From contig OX377202.1 in the NCBI GenBank assembly GCA_947396885.1, forward strand, positions 82,564,408-82,628,407: 64,000 bases of DNA, given 5' to 3'. Numbering within the stretch: the first letter of the stretch is position 1; each line of letters starts with the position of its first letter. Source of the DNA: Heligmosomoides polygyrus polygyrus. Lineage: Eukaryota; Nematoda; Chromadorea; Rhabditida; Heligmosomidae. Made by a program: the position numbers and the translations under genes. Positions 1 through 12,106 of the stretch are shown here, one piece after another. The notes under the pieces are model-generated. The model was not told the DNA's origin and ran no database searches. It was given only the letters and a program-made list of their open reading frames with translations.

Positions 1-1497
1 AGTTTCTATTTTCATCCTGAATTTTGTCAACTTTTAGGTCGTTAAATGGAGAAGTGAAAAAGTGAAAAAATAGCCATTTGCGCATTTGCTCCTTTCGCGG
101 CTTGGAATTTTTCGCGCAGCTTTCCTGAGCATTTGGAAGAGAATGTTCTGTACTACGAGAATGCATGTTGGTCTTATTTGCTCATTTGTCCTTTATTGAA
201 TTTTAGGTCATCAAGTTGAGCCGTCCGACTTTTCCGTCCGAATTTTACCGAAACTCCTGCTCTGTGGCTGGAATTTTTTGGTTGGTGTTATATGTCGTTC
301 GGAAGAGAATGTCTTATTCTATAAGAATTCATGTCGCATTTATTGGCTCATGCTGACTTCTGTCGAACATCAACAAGATTCCAAAAAGAGAAAAATCACC
401 TACACCAACAATTCCTTCTCCATGTTCAGTCTGTATTGCTCAGTTTTGTATGACGAGTGATATGATACTCAAAAGCGCATGTTTTGTTCTACCAGAGTAT
501 ATGATTTGTTCTTCGGCCTTTTAAATTTTTGCTAATTTTCAGGTCATAAAAATGGAGCAGTGCTCGGTCGACTAAGATGAACACTTTTGGCACCTTCTTC
601 TCTTTGCTCTCAACCAGGGTTCTGGCGCGGCTAAGGCACTAAAACCCTAGTTGACCGCACAAGCACATTTTCATCGTCAGTTACAATTCTGTGCAAAAAT
701 CGTTGAATATGTCCGTGTGATGAATGATGACGGACAAGCAGACCGGCAGCAATCGCCACTTGCTGGTTCCTAATGTTCATCCATAACACGGACATATTCA
801 ACAATTCTTGCACAGCATTGTAACTGGCGATGAGAAATGGTACTTGTACGGTCAACCAGGGCTCTAGTGCCTTAGCCGAACTAGAACTCCGGTTGAAAGC
901 AAAGAGAAGAAGGTGCCAAAAGTGCTCATCTTTGTCGACCGGGCACTGCTCCATTTTGATGACCTGAAAATTAGCAAAAATTTAAATGGCCAAAGAACAA
1001 ATTTGATATTCTAGTAGACCAAGGCATGAACTTTTGAGTATCGTATCACTCGTCATATAAAACAGAAAGGCAGACTGAACAAGGAGAAGGAGTTGTTGGT
1101 GTACATGATATTTCTCTTTTTGGAGTTTTGCTGATATTCGACAGAAATCAGCATGAGCCAATAAACGCGACAAGAATTCTTATAGAACAAGACATTTGCT
1201 TTCGAACCACATATAACACTGGGCAAAAAAGTCCTACCACAGAGCAGGAGTTTCGGTAAAAGTTCGGACGGAAAAATCAGACGCCCCAATTTATGACCTA
1301 AAACCAATAAAGAACAAATAACCAAATAGACCAAAACGTATTCTTGTAGTACAAAACATTGTCTTTTAAATGCTATAAAAAGCCGCGCAAAGAATTCCAA
1401 ACCCAAGCGAGAGAAGCAACTGCGCAAATGGCTACTTTTTCACTTTTTCACTTTAAAGACCTAAAGATTGACAAAATTCATGATAAAGAAAGAAATG
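1..1497. repeat. Long inverted repeat (fold-back element), left edge cut by the window
   Basis: Bases 1-717 are matched as a reverse complement by 787-1497, leaving a loop of about 70 bp. Matches run through landmarks such as the GAATTTTGTCAA near position 20 and its complement near 1465, and the ACTCCTGCTCTGTGG near 255 and its complement near 1245. Each arm has about three diverged copies of a submodule containing GAGAATGT and TTTTAGGTCAT. The left arm probably continues upstream of the window. Arms have drifted by substitutions and small indels, so this is an old element. No terminal duplication can be read because one end is missing. Confidence 0.85.
808..957 (+). pseudogene. Mariner-type transposase fragment inside the palindrome
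   Basis: In one frame the right arm reads LHSIVTGDEKWYLYGQPGL, then a stop, then more open sequence ending in LLHFDD. The TGDEKW block is the usual surrounding of the first catalytic Asp of mariner (DD34D) transposases. Only about 50 codons are recognisable, with an internal stop, so this is a relic. The left arm carries the same piece in the opposite direction around 540-700. The palindrome may therefore derive from a mariner that folded back on itself. Confidence 0.5.
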
Positions 1498-3221
1498 CAA
1501 TACAAGTTCTGATAGAGCAAACAATGTTCTTTCGAACGCTGTATAGCGCTATGCGAGAGACAACCAGCGAAATCCGCAATGAATCGTTGAAAAAAAACGG
1601 CGGGGACTTATGGGACAACCTAATACTTCCAGGACAAGTCTGGTACCAAATCATCGACCCGGTGGGATGGAGGGCTTGAGCGGATTAGGTGGGGATCCGA
1701 ATAAGGAAACTGGGATCGGGTGTGCCGATTTCTTAGCATGAGGTCAATTTACCGCAGATGACGATGTCGATGGGAATTCTCCCACTGTGTATCTCGAAAT
1801 GCTTCGCTGGTTAAAAGATGTAGATATACTTACATTGAAACAGCAAGAATTGTCAAGGAACACCCATTGGTGACACATCTTATGGTTAAGGGGATAATCT
1901 CAAAAACTGAAGAACCAAAGACTAGCATTCACTCGATTGCTTCTCGCGCATGGTTAGTGAAGTTGCCACCTTAAATGGAGGTATCCAACACTTAGTGTTG
2001 GTGTTTTCTACTGCATTGTTCTTGTTCTTATTTTTCATGAACTGCATACCTATTATAGCCTTGACGTCTGCGACCTATGCGCTCGATTTTGATTTTTTTT
2101 ACTGAGATTATTATGAATAGCTTGAGTGACTCCCCATCCTTTCAGTTCACGTGTATCTGTGCCTGCCTTCTTAATTTCGGCAGTAGAGGATTTTAACAGA
2201 GCATTTCAACAGTATTTCAACAGCATGTATCTGGACCAATTACCAGGTTCTTAGTAATGGAAAACGTGTACACTTCTCTCAAGACCTCTAATTGCATTTC
2301 GAGAGAGAGAGAGCACAAACGCGCAGCATGTTCCTCGACATTGTCGGTTGACATCTGAGATCGAAAAATTAAATTCGTAAGTAAATTCAGACTGGTATCG
2401 CTTTGAGAACAAAAACTTTTTTTTTAAATACATGACATAGTGACGAACGATCCTAATTTATTTAACGAATTTCACATGTTTTCGAAATCTAGTATGACTC
2501 TGGTCAGGTTTGAAATTTTTCAGCTTCTGTGCTTTCTCGATATTGGCTTTTAACCGTTTCATTGGGATCCTATTGCCTCTGATGAGAATGCTTGCTATCA
2601 AAACATGTTATAAATAGGATCCATTGATTGATTAAGAGTGGCATAAGTTAACCTAAAAAAAAGACGGAAAGCATCCCACTACTTCTGTTCTCGGTTATTT
2701 CGAGATAGATTCTCTAGCGCCCTTTTCTATTCAAACTGCCGGTCCTGACTTCGAAACATCTCCTGACGCAAAATACTTTGCAAAGAACGAAAGTACTTTG
2801 CAGACACCTTGAAAAAATCATCTCAGACTTGCTTCGCTGATAGTGTTCTACACATCAACAAGTAAAATATTATATCGTGATGTTTTCACCAGGTACTGAA
2901 CACCATTCAATTCAAAGAAGACACTTTCAAACTGAAATAGACCTTCTAAAAACATGTATGCATTTCATGCTTGAGTACCTACTCTCTACGAAAACTGTTA
3001 TGGCCTGTTTCAAGGAAAATTGAAACTAAACAATCATTCTTGAAAGGTGCTCGAAAAGATATAATGTCAGATTCAAAAATGCCTGGAAATCGAACATTAT
3101 TTTGTGTCTGGTTGTCCTGCTGTTCTGGAACAGGGCTACATCATTTCAATTGCTTTAAAAAGTGTACCCCATGCTTTCTATCGAAGCCCATTTTAGGAGT
3201 GTGCATTTAGCGACTAGCGGG
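1498..3221. other. Intergenic or intronic stretch with no supported gene
   Basis: AT-rich sequence without convincing coding signal. The short open frames at 1359-1679 and 2971-3210 have no recognisable motif and no good splice context. A short GA run lies near 2300-2315. I see nothing else in it. Confidence 0.5.
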
Positions 3222-3600
3222 TTACCGATCTAAATGAATTAACACCATTTTTCGTTGGCTTAACCACTTGGCGGGATTTCCGAAATTTGGAGTAAATTTA
3301 ACGGATTTTTGGGTCAAAGATCCTTCGACAAACTTGCTGTTCTCAGTCTAGTAGCGCATAAAGGGACATTTTTGAAAACAGAATACACTGCCGAAAAATA
3401 ATTGATGTTGTTACGAAATAGAGCGCTCTTGCAGTTGACGGGAAGCCCTAAACGAGGCACTGAGTCCTAATCCATGCTTCACCATCCCTCTCTTGATCTT
3501 GCTCGGAAGCCCTCATGTCGTGAAGAAGCCAATGGTGATCTCAGGCAAATTAAGGAAAGGGGCGGAGTTAGAATCGAAATATACAATTTTCACGACAAAC
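3222..3600 (+). repeat. Dispersed repeat, copy A
   Basis: This segment aligns with 6495-6945. Shared blocks in the same order are GTTACCG, TTTCCGAAATTT, ATCAACAAATTTGCTG (diverged), GTGAAGAAG or ATGAAGAAG, and a GATCTC/GGCAAAT block followed by AAATATAC. The copies are strongly diverged. No coding function or terminal repeats are apparent. Confidence 0.5.
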
Positions 3601-5142
3601 TGACCACCTTCCGGATGTCATCCACGCTTAACTAAACACCTTCAATGAAGATTGGAACGATTCTTCGCTATGAAACATTACCGTGACTTTCTTCGAAACT
3701 TATGATTCGCCTACATTAAAAGGCGAATACGTCTGAATTTGAGGAAATTTTTATTCCTCAAAGGAAAAATAGCGAGTTGAGATTTCGAGAAAGCATTTGA
3801 GCGTAATACAAAAAAAATCGCTCAATGCGCATGCCTGCGGTTTGCTAGATGGTTGGATGTGAAGATGCTGCTGAAACGCCCAATTTCCTTGAAGCTGCAA
3901 AGTGAGGACGTGTCTTTTACAATGTTTTGTTTTACCGTGCGCTAGCTCCTAATCGCACACAAACAGAACTTTGGCTATCAGTAAAGTCAAAGTCGCACTA
4001 GGGCGAATGGATGTCGCAACCTTCTCTGAAAACGCGATGAAAATTGCTGGCCTCTATACTTTCAGGTAACCTTTCAGAGCAGAACAGCTGATTACAATTC
4101 ATGCAATGCATTATAAATACATAATCTGCCGCAAGTCTAAACAGGGAACTGTAATCTGAATCTTCTGTGGTCTTTACCCTATTCGTAGAAAAGCTAGGTT
4201 ATAGGGGTGTGGTAAATATGTGAACGTGTCTAAGGTTTTCATTCCATAAGTTTTTGAGCTAGTTCTCCAGATGCTGTGAAGGATCATGGTGATGCACACC
4301 CGTTGTTGACTTGCACCCAAATACTTAATTGTGGATTATGCTAGAATTACGTTTTGTGTTGTTGCAGTGCTGTTGGAATTTGAATATTCTTTATTTATAG
4401 ATCTAAACCTAATTCTATTAAAAACTCATTGCTAGTCACTCAAATCGAAATTTTCTTGACGTGACGGCCAGATGGACTTGAAAGCAGTTAGTGCCCACCT
4501 TGATCTAGCGCTGGATCGGGAAAGTCAGCGCCATGGCTCCGGAAAAGCAAAACCCGCTACGAAGCGAGATAGACGCTGAAGAAGAAGTTTCTAAAGAGGA
4601 CCAAATTCGATTTGGAAAATTAAGTAACTGATTTGTTTGATTAATAACTTGACTAGATCGATCCAGCGTGTAAGGTGTTGTGCTTAATTTTAAAAGTATT
4701 CTGTTTCCTTTAAAGTGTTCAGTTTGACATGAACACGCTTTCAATGATTTTTTAGCACCAGTACCATATTTTTGCCGAAATTTAGCGATTTTTCGGAAAT
4801 TTAATGAGACCTTTTCGTTAAATTTTTTTTACCCTGAGCGATACGTCAATGTGGTCACCTCAACGTATAAGCTTCGTCTCTGGCATTCTTTGGAAGAAGC
4901 GTTTCCTTACAAAACTTTCTACATAGTACTACTTCTTATTATACACATTTTTCTCGTCAAATTCCTTCACCTCGCTGTTCTGAAACACAATGAAACAAAG
5001 AGATGTAGTCAGAGCGCCAAATGGGTAGAAGCCATTAGAGAGGGAAAGTCGTTATGCATCTATTGATCGCCTCGATGCGCGTGGTTCGTTTCCGATGAGC
5101 TCCTCTCTCACCTCATTCTCACCGAAGTTCTCTTCTTTCCAG
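3601..5142. other. Non-coding stretch upstream of the first recognised exon
   Basis: No supported gene. Around 4700-4740 there is a short relative of the 21-nt dispersed motif seen elsewhere (GTGTTCAGTTTGACATGAA). If the host gene starts at 5143, this region would hold its promoter, but no motif can be named with confidence. Confidence 0.4.
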
Positions 5143-5235
5143 AATTTTTCGCTTCTGCTGAGAGTTCTCCGCTCCTCGTCCATGCATCCGCGACGTGGCG
5201 ATGACTATCGGGACGACTTTGTCCTTCCTCACGGG
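5143..5235 (+). CDS. Host gene exon 1 (candidate start exon)
   Basis: A strong acceptor (TTCTTTCCAG, ending 5142) opens this exon and a consensus donor (GTAAGTG at 5236) closes it. The frame is open throughout. ATG at 5182 gives 18 residues beginning MHPRRGDDYRDD and ending LPHG in phase 0. An acceptor just upstream of the first ATG is what an SL trans-splice site would look like in nematodes, which would leave a 39-nt leader; that is inference. The phase matches the next exon at 9434. The product is unrecognised; the visible N-terminus is charged and hydrophilic with no signal peptide. Confidence 0.55.
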
Positions 5236-6494
5236 GTAAGTGCTGGCACTCTGCACTGGAAAATAAGTCAACTAGAACAGTCCACATTTGATCACTACTT
5301 TCTCTATGGAGCATTCCAAAGGAAAAATAGCAAGTAATGGCAGTATGCTTCTTTGCTGCAGCTGTTTTGCCACTGAAGATCATGAGGGCCTTCTTTTCGT
5401 TTTGTTTTAGATTTCAGTGTAGGCGCAAGACCTTAATAACAGTTAGGTCTTGCTTTAAAATATTGTACTTCAGATTCTCGGTAAAAGCACGTGCAGATAT
5501 CCGTTCAATTCCCTATCTAGTTGGATGAACTAAATTAATTTTAGCGAAGAGCGTGTAGTGGTCGGCATATGATGTGCAAAAATAGCAACACTGCTTGAGT
5601 ACTCGCAAAATTCTTCACCCTACTGGAATACTAATGGAATATATAATAACCAGACTTTCAGCGGCCCAGCGGTCGCCAAACGTCTGGTTGGGGGCTTCGC
5701 CCCCACACCCCGAGAATAGATCAACACTAATCCTTCTCAATTTTTCTTAGGTCTTCTTATTTTTACTACAGTAAAAAAAACTGGTTTTATAATATTACAT
5801 AGATTAGTACAGCGGGATATGGTAGGGCAGAATCTTCACTGCTGAAACCCATCCACCCTCTATCGCATGTATGCGATTTATTTCACGAAGTATCCATTCT
5901 ACATACTTAGCAAGAAACATCGTGAGAGTCCCAGTCCGAATTGCTTAATCTGCAGAAAAGGCAAGTAACGAAAATTCCTCCCATAGTGGTTGAACAAATC
6001 GGTCCATGCGCTTGACTGACATACCGCGCTGTTTACGTGGTTGATAAATGGCCATTTAAATGAATTTGTGCCAGGATTAACTGCATTCCTTTTCTCTCAG
6101 ATCTTTGCTTTTATCTCATTTAGGCATCATCCTCAAAAAAAATGTGAGTCAGAAAGAGATAGCGCTGCCTGTTACATATTCTGCCACCACGTTATTTCTC
6201 CTTGAGGAAAGACGCTAATTAGTGCGGACAGCCTCCAAGTGTTTTCCACGATGGGTGTAGAGTATTGGACTACGCCAAGTGCCGAACTCCGTCACAGGGT
6301 TGAGGGCTCGACCAATCAATGCAGGTTTATGAGAGGCGGGATCTAGGTGAGTTACTGAATTTTTCCGGTCTTTCATCAGGATCCTTGTAGGCCAAAAAGG
6401 AAGCGGATGACGTATTAACATGATTCATGCTGAGGGTGGCGGACATGTACTCACAAAGTCACATAGAATGGCATGGACAAAGAGCGCATATTTA
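5236..6494. other. Intron sequence; GC hairpin at 5690-5704
   Basis: No supported coding sequence. At 5690-5704 a perfect hairpin GGGGGC-TTC-GCCCCC sits in an otherwise AT-rich setting, followed by ACACCCC. Such G/C hairpins often mark small repeat elements, but I found no second copy here. The open frame at 6215-6421 has no motif. Confidence 0.4.
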
Positions 6495-6945
6495 ACGGTT
6501 ACCGTTTAAATGATTGGCAACAATTAACTGAAATTTCCCGTTAAGATCTGGCGTTGCGAGGAGCTTTTCCGAAATTTAAAGGAATTGTTAGGTTTTCCGA
6601 ATTTGAGTTGGGTCCGAAATCCATCAACAAATTTGCTGCCCTCGTATTATAAAAAACAGATTTGCTGCTCTTGTTCTATAAAATGTGAGGGAAATTTTTG
6701 GATGACACCATTATGCAGCTAATGTAGCTAATGCAGCTGGAAATAACTGATATTAGAGAGGAATAGTTCCCTCTTGAATTTCAGAAGAAGCCTTGGACAC
6801 GATGACTAGTCCTACCCCTATTTCCATGCTCCACATGCTCCACCGTCCTTGGTTGAGTTTGCTGGAGAGAAATATCATGAAGAAGTCGTTGGAGATCTCG
6901 GGCAAATTTGGGGTGGAGGCAGACCAAAATATACTACATTCACAA
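6495..6945 (+). repeat. Dispersed repeat, copy B
   Basis: Diverged partner of 3222-3600, in the same orientation, with the same order of blocks and similar spacing. An open frame crosses it at 6793-7344 but has no recognisable domain and also runs into the hAT element, so it is not called as a gene. Confidence 0.5.
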
Positions 6946-7148
6946 ATTTTGATCAATGAAATTGGTGCTAATTTTATAAACAAAGAATCCTTCAACTTCC
7001 TATATCATTACAATAGCATAGAATACAGTGGAACAGCAATCGCCACAAAAAGCCATAATAACCACAGGGACAAAAAACAACAGCAATACACATGTTATCT
7101 TTCGTCTCCATATTCATACAAAACATGCTTAGAATTAGTTACGCGAGG

Positions 7149-7156
7149 CTTATCAG
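7149..7156. repeat. 8-bp target site duplication, left (CTTATCAG)
   Basis: CTTATCAG directly precedes the left terminus of the hAT element and recurs exactly at 8602-8609 after its right terminus. Eight-base duplications are typical of hAT transposition. Confidence 0.9.
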
Positions 7157-8601
7157 CAGGGATGTGCGGAATTTCCGTTTCCGTGTTTCGAATTCCGGTT
7201 TCCGGCCATTTTGAGCTCTTCCGTTCCGTTCCGTGTTCCGCCTTTTTTTGGGCCGGAAGGCGGAAACGGAAATGGGCATTGTTCCACACTGTTTTCTATT
7301 GGACACAATCAGCATATCAATTAAAAAGAGCCCTCCTCATATAATTGTGAGAGAATTACTGTTTGACAACTCTAGTATTAATATTCTTGAAATTGGCTAA
7401 ACTACAAAAAAAGCACTCAAAAATGACAACGGCTGGATGCAGGGCAAAATTAATGTGCCACAAAGCTGTGTATGCGGTGTATGCTAAGAAAATGCACTCA
7501 ACATTTGAATGATCATGAAATTTTTTCCCATTAGTTACAGATAGCTACAAAAACTTTGTAAGCATATAGCGCAGCACCATGAGACGAAGGGTTCAGTGAA
7601 GGTTGTGGCATGCAGTTGTCTCTCCAAGATTACATCGGTGTTCCTTATCAAAGGTGCAAAATTTTTAAAATTCCTTTAGGTGTGATATTCATCCATATGG
7701 CATGGAGTTATGCTATTCATTTTCTAAATGAAGCATCACGAATATCTAGCATGAGCTGTTATTTTGATTGACTATGGTTACTTATTGAATTCTCTCACAA
7801 AAGTATTGCTTCAAGAACTATCTTGGAGCTGTCCAGCTGTGTCACTGGCGTAGGATTTCTAGGATGGCACAGACTGAGTATTCTTGTGGAAGTGTGGACC
7901 CACCACGACCAGTTAGTCATCCAGTTATCACCTTAGATCCCAAAATGAATTCTGAGTACTAGTTTTGGTGATTACAATGTAGCTGCTAATCTTGAGTATG
8001 TAGATATCTGTGCAGTCGCCACGTCGTCCAGATGTCACTGGTTTCTAAAAGTGTTGAGAGGAATATCTTTCCTGCTGAATGATCTAAGCGGCTACTCCAG
8101 TTTTAGACTTCACCCCAGTCAGTATTTTTTAATGCGGGTCTGTAAGTAATCTAAAGTGGTTATGTCGGTTAAGTGTACCATCCAAAAAATAGCAGCATCA
8201 AAAAAATTAGCGAGAAACCCGTCGCAGGAACCAGATGTGGAAGGACTGCATGCTGGAATAGTGAGAAAGAGTGAGACAGGACCCTGAATTTGTTTTCGTT
8301 TATTGCTCTAGCCATGGCTAAAAGGTTATCATAACAATATTATGAATTCATGCTTCGTTATGCTATGTTGTGATGAGGATGAGCATTAAACTGTGGAAGA
8401 TTCTGCTGATCGCAAAGTTCTGAGCAAGAAAAAGTGCAATAGAAGCCGCATCTGACGCCGTTTCAGATGCACTTGAAAAAAATGGCGAGCATGCGTCATT
8501 TCCGTTTCCGCGTTTCGTATTCCGGTTTCCGGTCATTTTTGAGCGTTTCCTTCCCGCCTTTCGTCTTCCGCTTTTTTCAGAAAAATTTTCGCACATTCCT
8601 G
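7157..8601. mobile_element. Non-autonomous hAT element
   Basis: The element is 1445 bp. It begins CAGGGATGTGCGGAA and ends with the complement of CAGGAATGTGCGAAA, the kind of terminus seen in hAT elements. Exact 8-bp duplications flank it. Subterminal blocks rich in TTTCCGTTTCCG and TTCCGGTTTCCGG occur at about 7169-7215 and again in the same direction at about 8495-8545, with inverted versions near 7257-7275. These could be transposase-binding repeats (inference). The interior has no transposase-like open frame, so mobility would have needed a partner in trans. The perfect duplication suggests a fairly recent insertion. It lies in the intron between the exons ending at 5235 and starting at 9434. 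Confidence 0.9.
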
Positions 8602-8609
8602 CTTATCAG
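8602..8609. repeat. 8-bp target site duplication, right (CTTATCAG)
   Basis: Exact copy of the octamer at 7149-7156. Confidence 0.9.
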
Positions 8610-9433
8610 TGAAGAATATTTGCAATTAGCCTAGTTATTATTACACTATAGTTCAATATATTGTCGTATTTTCAGTTCTGCACTGGCAATAAAATTTACC
8701 TTTTGTTTTACTTTGGCTTTGAAAATGAACATGTCATGCTACCAATGCAAATGTATCAACTAAATGACAGTGACCGCCGGTGAAGCAAATTCCTTTCAAA
8801 AACACAACATGCATGCGCAAAAATACTTCACATCCCGTTGATCACCGAATGATTCGAGCAAAGTCCGACAACGGCTCCAGACGCACCTGTAGCGTGCCAC
8901 AGTGCTCCAATGAATCCTATTCGTTCATGGAGCGCGAAGAGGCCATATCATTCGGTCCAGTTCAAACGAAGAAGTCCGTCCCACGCACTGGTCGGCGTAC
9001 GAGTGTTCTTTTAATATCTCGCGGAATTCCGCCGATTACGGACTTCGTCCAGCGGATCTCATCAACGCAGACGCAACAGTAACATATGCACTCGTAGATA
9101 CAGACGGCTATCTAACTCAACACTCCGCTGGAATAAACAGCACTGAATTAATTACACTGTCGTGTTTGTGTTTCCAAATGAGCCCAATAGGTTAAGTTTT
9201 TGTTCCACAATTCCATTTTTGTGTAAGTTATAGCTTATCACTTGCACGTTCAAAAGTAAACTCTAGGGTTTGAAGTTCTGGCATGTATCATAAAAATTAT
9301 CATTTATCATTTGTATCATTTATCAATCAAAATAGAGCAGATTTTTCTCTATTTGTCTGTTAAACCAGAGTAAAATCTGAACAGCCGTGAAAGGTCGCGT
9401 TTGGTTCATCAGAAATTCTTATATTTTTTTCAG

Positions 9434-9486
9434 GCAATGTCGCATCTGCCGTACTCAGAGAGCGATTCGGAACAGAGTGAGGACAG
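9434..9486 (+). CDS. Host gene exon 2
   Basis: Flanked by a textbook acceptor (ATTTTTTTCAG ending 9433) and donor (GTAGGTG at 9487). It codes for AMSHLPYSESDSEQSEDR, with the last codon split 2+1. The segment is strongly acidic and Ser-rich, consistent with a disordered cytosolic or nuclear protein. Incoming phase 0 matches the exon ending at 5235, and outgoing phase 2 matches the next exon 92 bp downstream. Confidence 0.7.
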
Positions 9487-9578
9487 GTAGGTGCTTCTCA
9501 CCTTAGTAAGCCTATTGAAACGGCGGGCGTTGTCCAACGCAACCGAGCGAGTTCTGTCAAGGCTCTAATCTGCTTCAG

Positions 9579-9690
9579 TGATGCCGAATTCCTCGTCCAT
9601 CCGATTCTTCGCAGTCTAATCAAATCGAAGTCCGCGTATTCGATGCCAAAGAACGCTCCGACCCTGAGAACCAGCAAAACGGCGTTCGAG
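9579..9690 (+). CDS. Host gene exon 3
   Basis: Acceptor CTGCTTCAG ends at 9578 and donor GTTGGT starts at 9691. With the two bases carried from the previous exon it reads SDAEFLVHPILRSLIKSKSA and continues through a basic, Ser/Thr-rich stretch to TSKTAFE in phase 0. The upstream intron is 92 bp, a usual nematode size. There is no stop in the coding frame and codons are GC-richer than the flanks. Not recognised as a named domain. Confidence 0.75.
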
Positions 9691-9817
9691 GTTGGTCTCG
9701 CTTCTCCAATACAACAATGCGCACCCTAGTTTTGCTCACATTATAACTATAAAGTGCAGGACTGGACTTTCCGGAGCTGCCTTGTAAATGCCCGGCGAGA
9801 AAAAAGAGCTAAGCTAG

Positions 9818-10081
9818 CGATTTTGCGAAAGAACTCCAGGAAGTTCTTTTGCGAATCTCGCTGCCGTTCTCCACAATGCACTCAGTCAAACTGAAGTGCT
9901 CTATACTCTTGAAGATTTAGAGGGCTCATTGAGAGGTCTCACAGGAATTGCGAACATTCAGATAAATCTGTCAAAAATGTGGGAATCTGCAGCTGATGAA
10001 GAACTGCCAGTTGCGAACTTTACTCCGGAGCTCGACCAGAAGTGGCCAGAACCGGATGCACCCTCGCCGTTGCCGCCGAAG
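9818..10081 (+). CDS. Host gene exon 4 (5' boundary uncertain)
   Basis: An 88-codon open segment ends at a GTTTGT donor (10082) in phase 0, which fits the next exon at 15084. It contains a probable helical stretch (ANLAAVLHNALSQTEVLYTL, then LEDLEGSLRGL) followed by a Pro-rich end (DAPSPLPPK). The 5' edge is unclear. A TAG sits at 9815-9817 in this frame, and the nearest acceptors give the wrong phase or a very short intron. The acceptor at 9759 (AAAGTGCAG) reads DWTFRSCLVNA in another frame and then stops. A small extra exon or a frame error between 9760 and 9840 is likely. Confidence 0.5.
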
Positions 10082-11677
10082 GTTTGTTTTTCAAGAGAGA
10101 ATTCGGAAAAGTCCTAGCACATCATCGCTTTTAAATAGCGAGTATCTTCATATTTTCCAGGATTTGTTCATTCATTTGAGTTTTCTTCATGTCAACACAG
10201 CCATTTGGTTAGAGAGTATTTGGTTAACGCTTTCTTTCTCTTCTCCCGATAAGCACTTTTTGTATCAATGAAGAGAAGAAGTTGGGAGTGCTCGTCTTCA
10301 CCGCCGGCCTCAGCGCTCATATTTGTCCTACAATTTCTGGGTGTAGATTATACTCCCGCGTTGCATTGAGGTCGCATTGGGTGAAAAGAGCTTTCAAGAT
10401 GATGGAAGCTAGTGCTCTACCTCTTCCAGACATCCACACTGTTAACTAAGCATCTTCACAGCGCTGTAACCATCCCAATAACTGGACCAGGTACATTCAA
10501 GATCAGCATATATTTTGAGAGCTTCTTCAAGCTGTCATTACTACCTGAGAAATTGAAGATAAGTAGACTCCCTTTGTTTAAGAAAAATAGAACCTTAAAC
10601 AAATTTGGAGCAGATTCGGTATGAGCTATGGGGCATCACTTACCCGAAAATCGAGTGGAACGCTGACTGGTGCAAGCTTCTTTGTTCTACAGCACGTACG
10701 ATGAATGTAGACGGAGACAGTGAAACTGCTTTTTGGTGTTCTACTGAGAAATTTTCAAAGCATTCGGTTACAAAGTCACGATCCCTGTTGTTTTGGGTTC
10801 ATCGTAAGCTCTTCAGCCATCCGCACAATTTTGAACAGTTCAATTCTCAACCACAGAAGCTAGAGGCTAGTTTATAAATCGATGTTCAACAATAGTCACC
10901 GGCTACCTATGAATTCCAGGTAACAATGACCTGTCTGAATGTGGAAAGTTCCTCATTCTTTCATAACATGGGCTCATGTTTGGCTCAACGTTTATTTGGT
11001 TAATCGCTCATTGGGTCCAGAAAGAGCATCGCGCATAGCTGCTTATTTTTCGTTTTTTATTCTTTCCACGTCTTAATGAGTGAGCGCGAATCCATTATGT
11101 TTGTCAAATTCATTCCATGAGCGAAGGCTTGGAGGGGAGAAGGATGGGTTATTTTGGTGACGGCGTCATTACCGTCATCCGGGATTTAGTCGTTCTTATG
11201 GTGTCATTAACCAATGATGCCCGAAACCAAGAACAAAATGGATACAGTATCGTCTATGGTCCCGCTTGCCTATTTCAAAAGCTTGTCTGCCAAATTTCTC
11301 AAGTAACAACAATAGCACCAGAAACAAATGACTTTTTGGCTTGGTAAGACTTTACAAAAACGTAGCAGGAGACAGGCAAATTCTGCTCGCCATACATAGA
11401 ACAACTTGTCGCCATTTTTGACTCCAGTTAGAAGTAGTATGACCCTTGGTACTCCTTTGGTACCCTACAGGTACAAACACTGTGAGAAGCTATTTAGCCG
11501 AAGTTCAGTCGTATATTGGGATAACAAAGATGTGGATGCTACTTTCGTAAAAATCCACAATGCCCTTTTTTATGCCCTGCCCTTCCACAACGTTACCTCG
11601 GTTCTCTGAAAGCTAGCTATAAAATTAATGTGGAAGTAGATCCTTGAAGTGAGCCAAAAAATGATTAGCTATAATAA
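10082..11677. other. Intron sequence without supported features
   Basis: Several short open frames occur (for example 10605-10877 and 11117-11347), but none has splice context, recognisable motifs or distinct codon bias. I see no repeats with partners in this window. Confidence 0.4.
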
Positions 11678-12083
11678 CGGGTGCGTGGAGCACAATCATA
11701 GGTAGTGCTGGCTTTCGCATAGACCCGAGTGCAGGTGCCTGGTTAAGCTGTTCTGCCCGGGCCAACCAAGTCTGCCGTCCCCGACGAACGACGAATTGGT
11801 GTCATACCTGTCTGGTAAGGATAAAACACAGACTTTTTCATCGCCTGGCCATCGCAAGTCCTTATGTAAGCCAAATACGCATCCAAGGTGCCCTTCCCCT
11901 ATCTAGTAAAAGGTAAAATGCGTGACGCATCACAAAAGGGTTTGATTAGCGTCGTCTTTTATCCCTTTTCCTCCATCCTTTCAGCATAGGTTGCTGCAAC
12001 CTCCTCCACAACCTTGCGTAGAAGTACGATGCGTGGCGCATCCTAGAAGGGATTGAACAACCCCGTCACTTATCCTAATCTTG
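11678..12083 (+). mobile_element. tRNA-derived SINE, copy 1 (3' module duplicated)
   Basis: The order of blocks matches the better-preserved copy at 42185-42471: a GGTGCGTGGAGC head, GGTGCCTGGTT, GCCAACC, CATCGCCTGGCCATCGCAAG, AATGCGTGACGCATC and a CGTCTTTTATCCC tail. The tail block appears twice, at about 11905-11965 and about 12010-12078. This suggests either an internal duplication or one SINE landing in another. The Pol III A and B boxes have decayed. It lies just 3' (on the minus strand) of the Penelope-like RT fragment. Confidence 0.65.
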
Positions 12084-12106
12084 TTATTTGCGCCTTTTTC
12101 TTTGTA

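Noticed and set aside
6215..6421. tRNA-like block near 6260-6330
   Set aside because: Only a vague A-box resemblance (TGTAGAGTATTGG); no proper B box or pairing.
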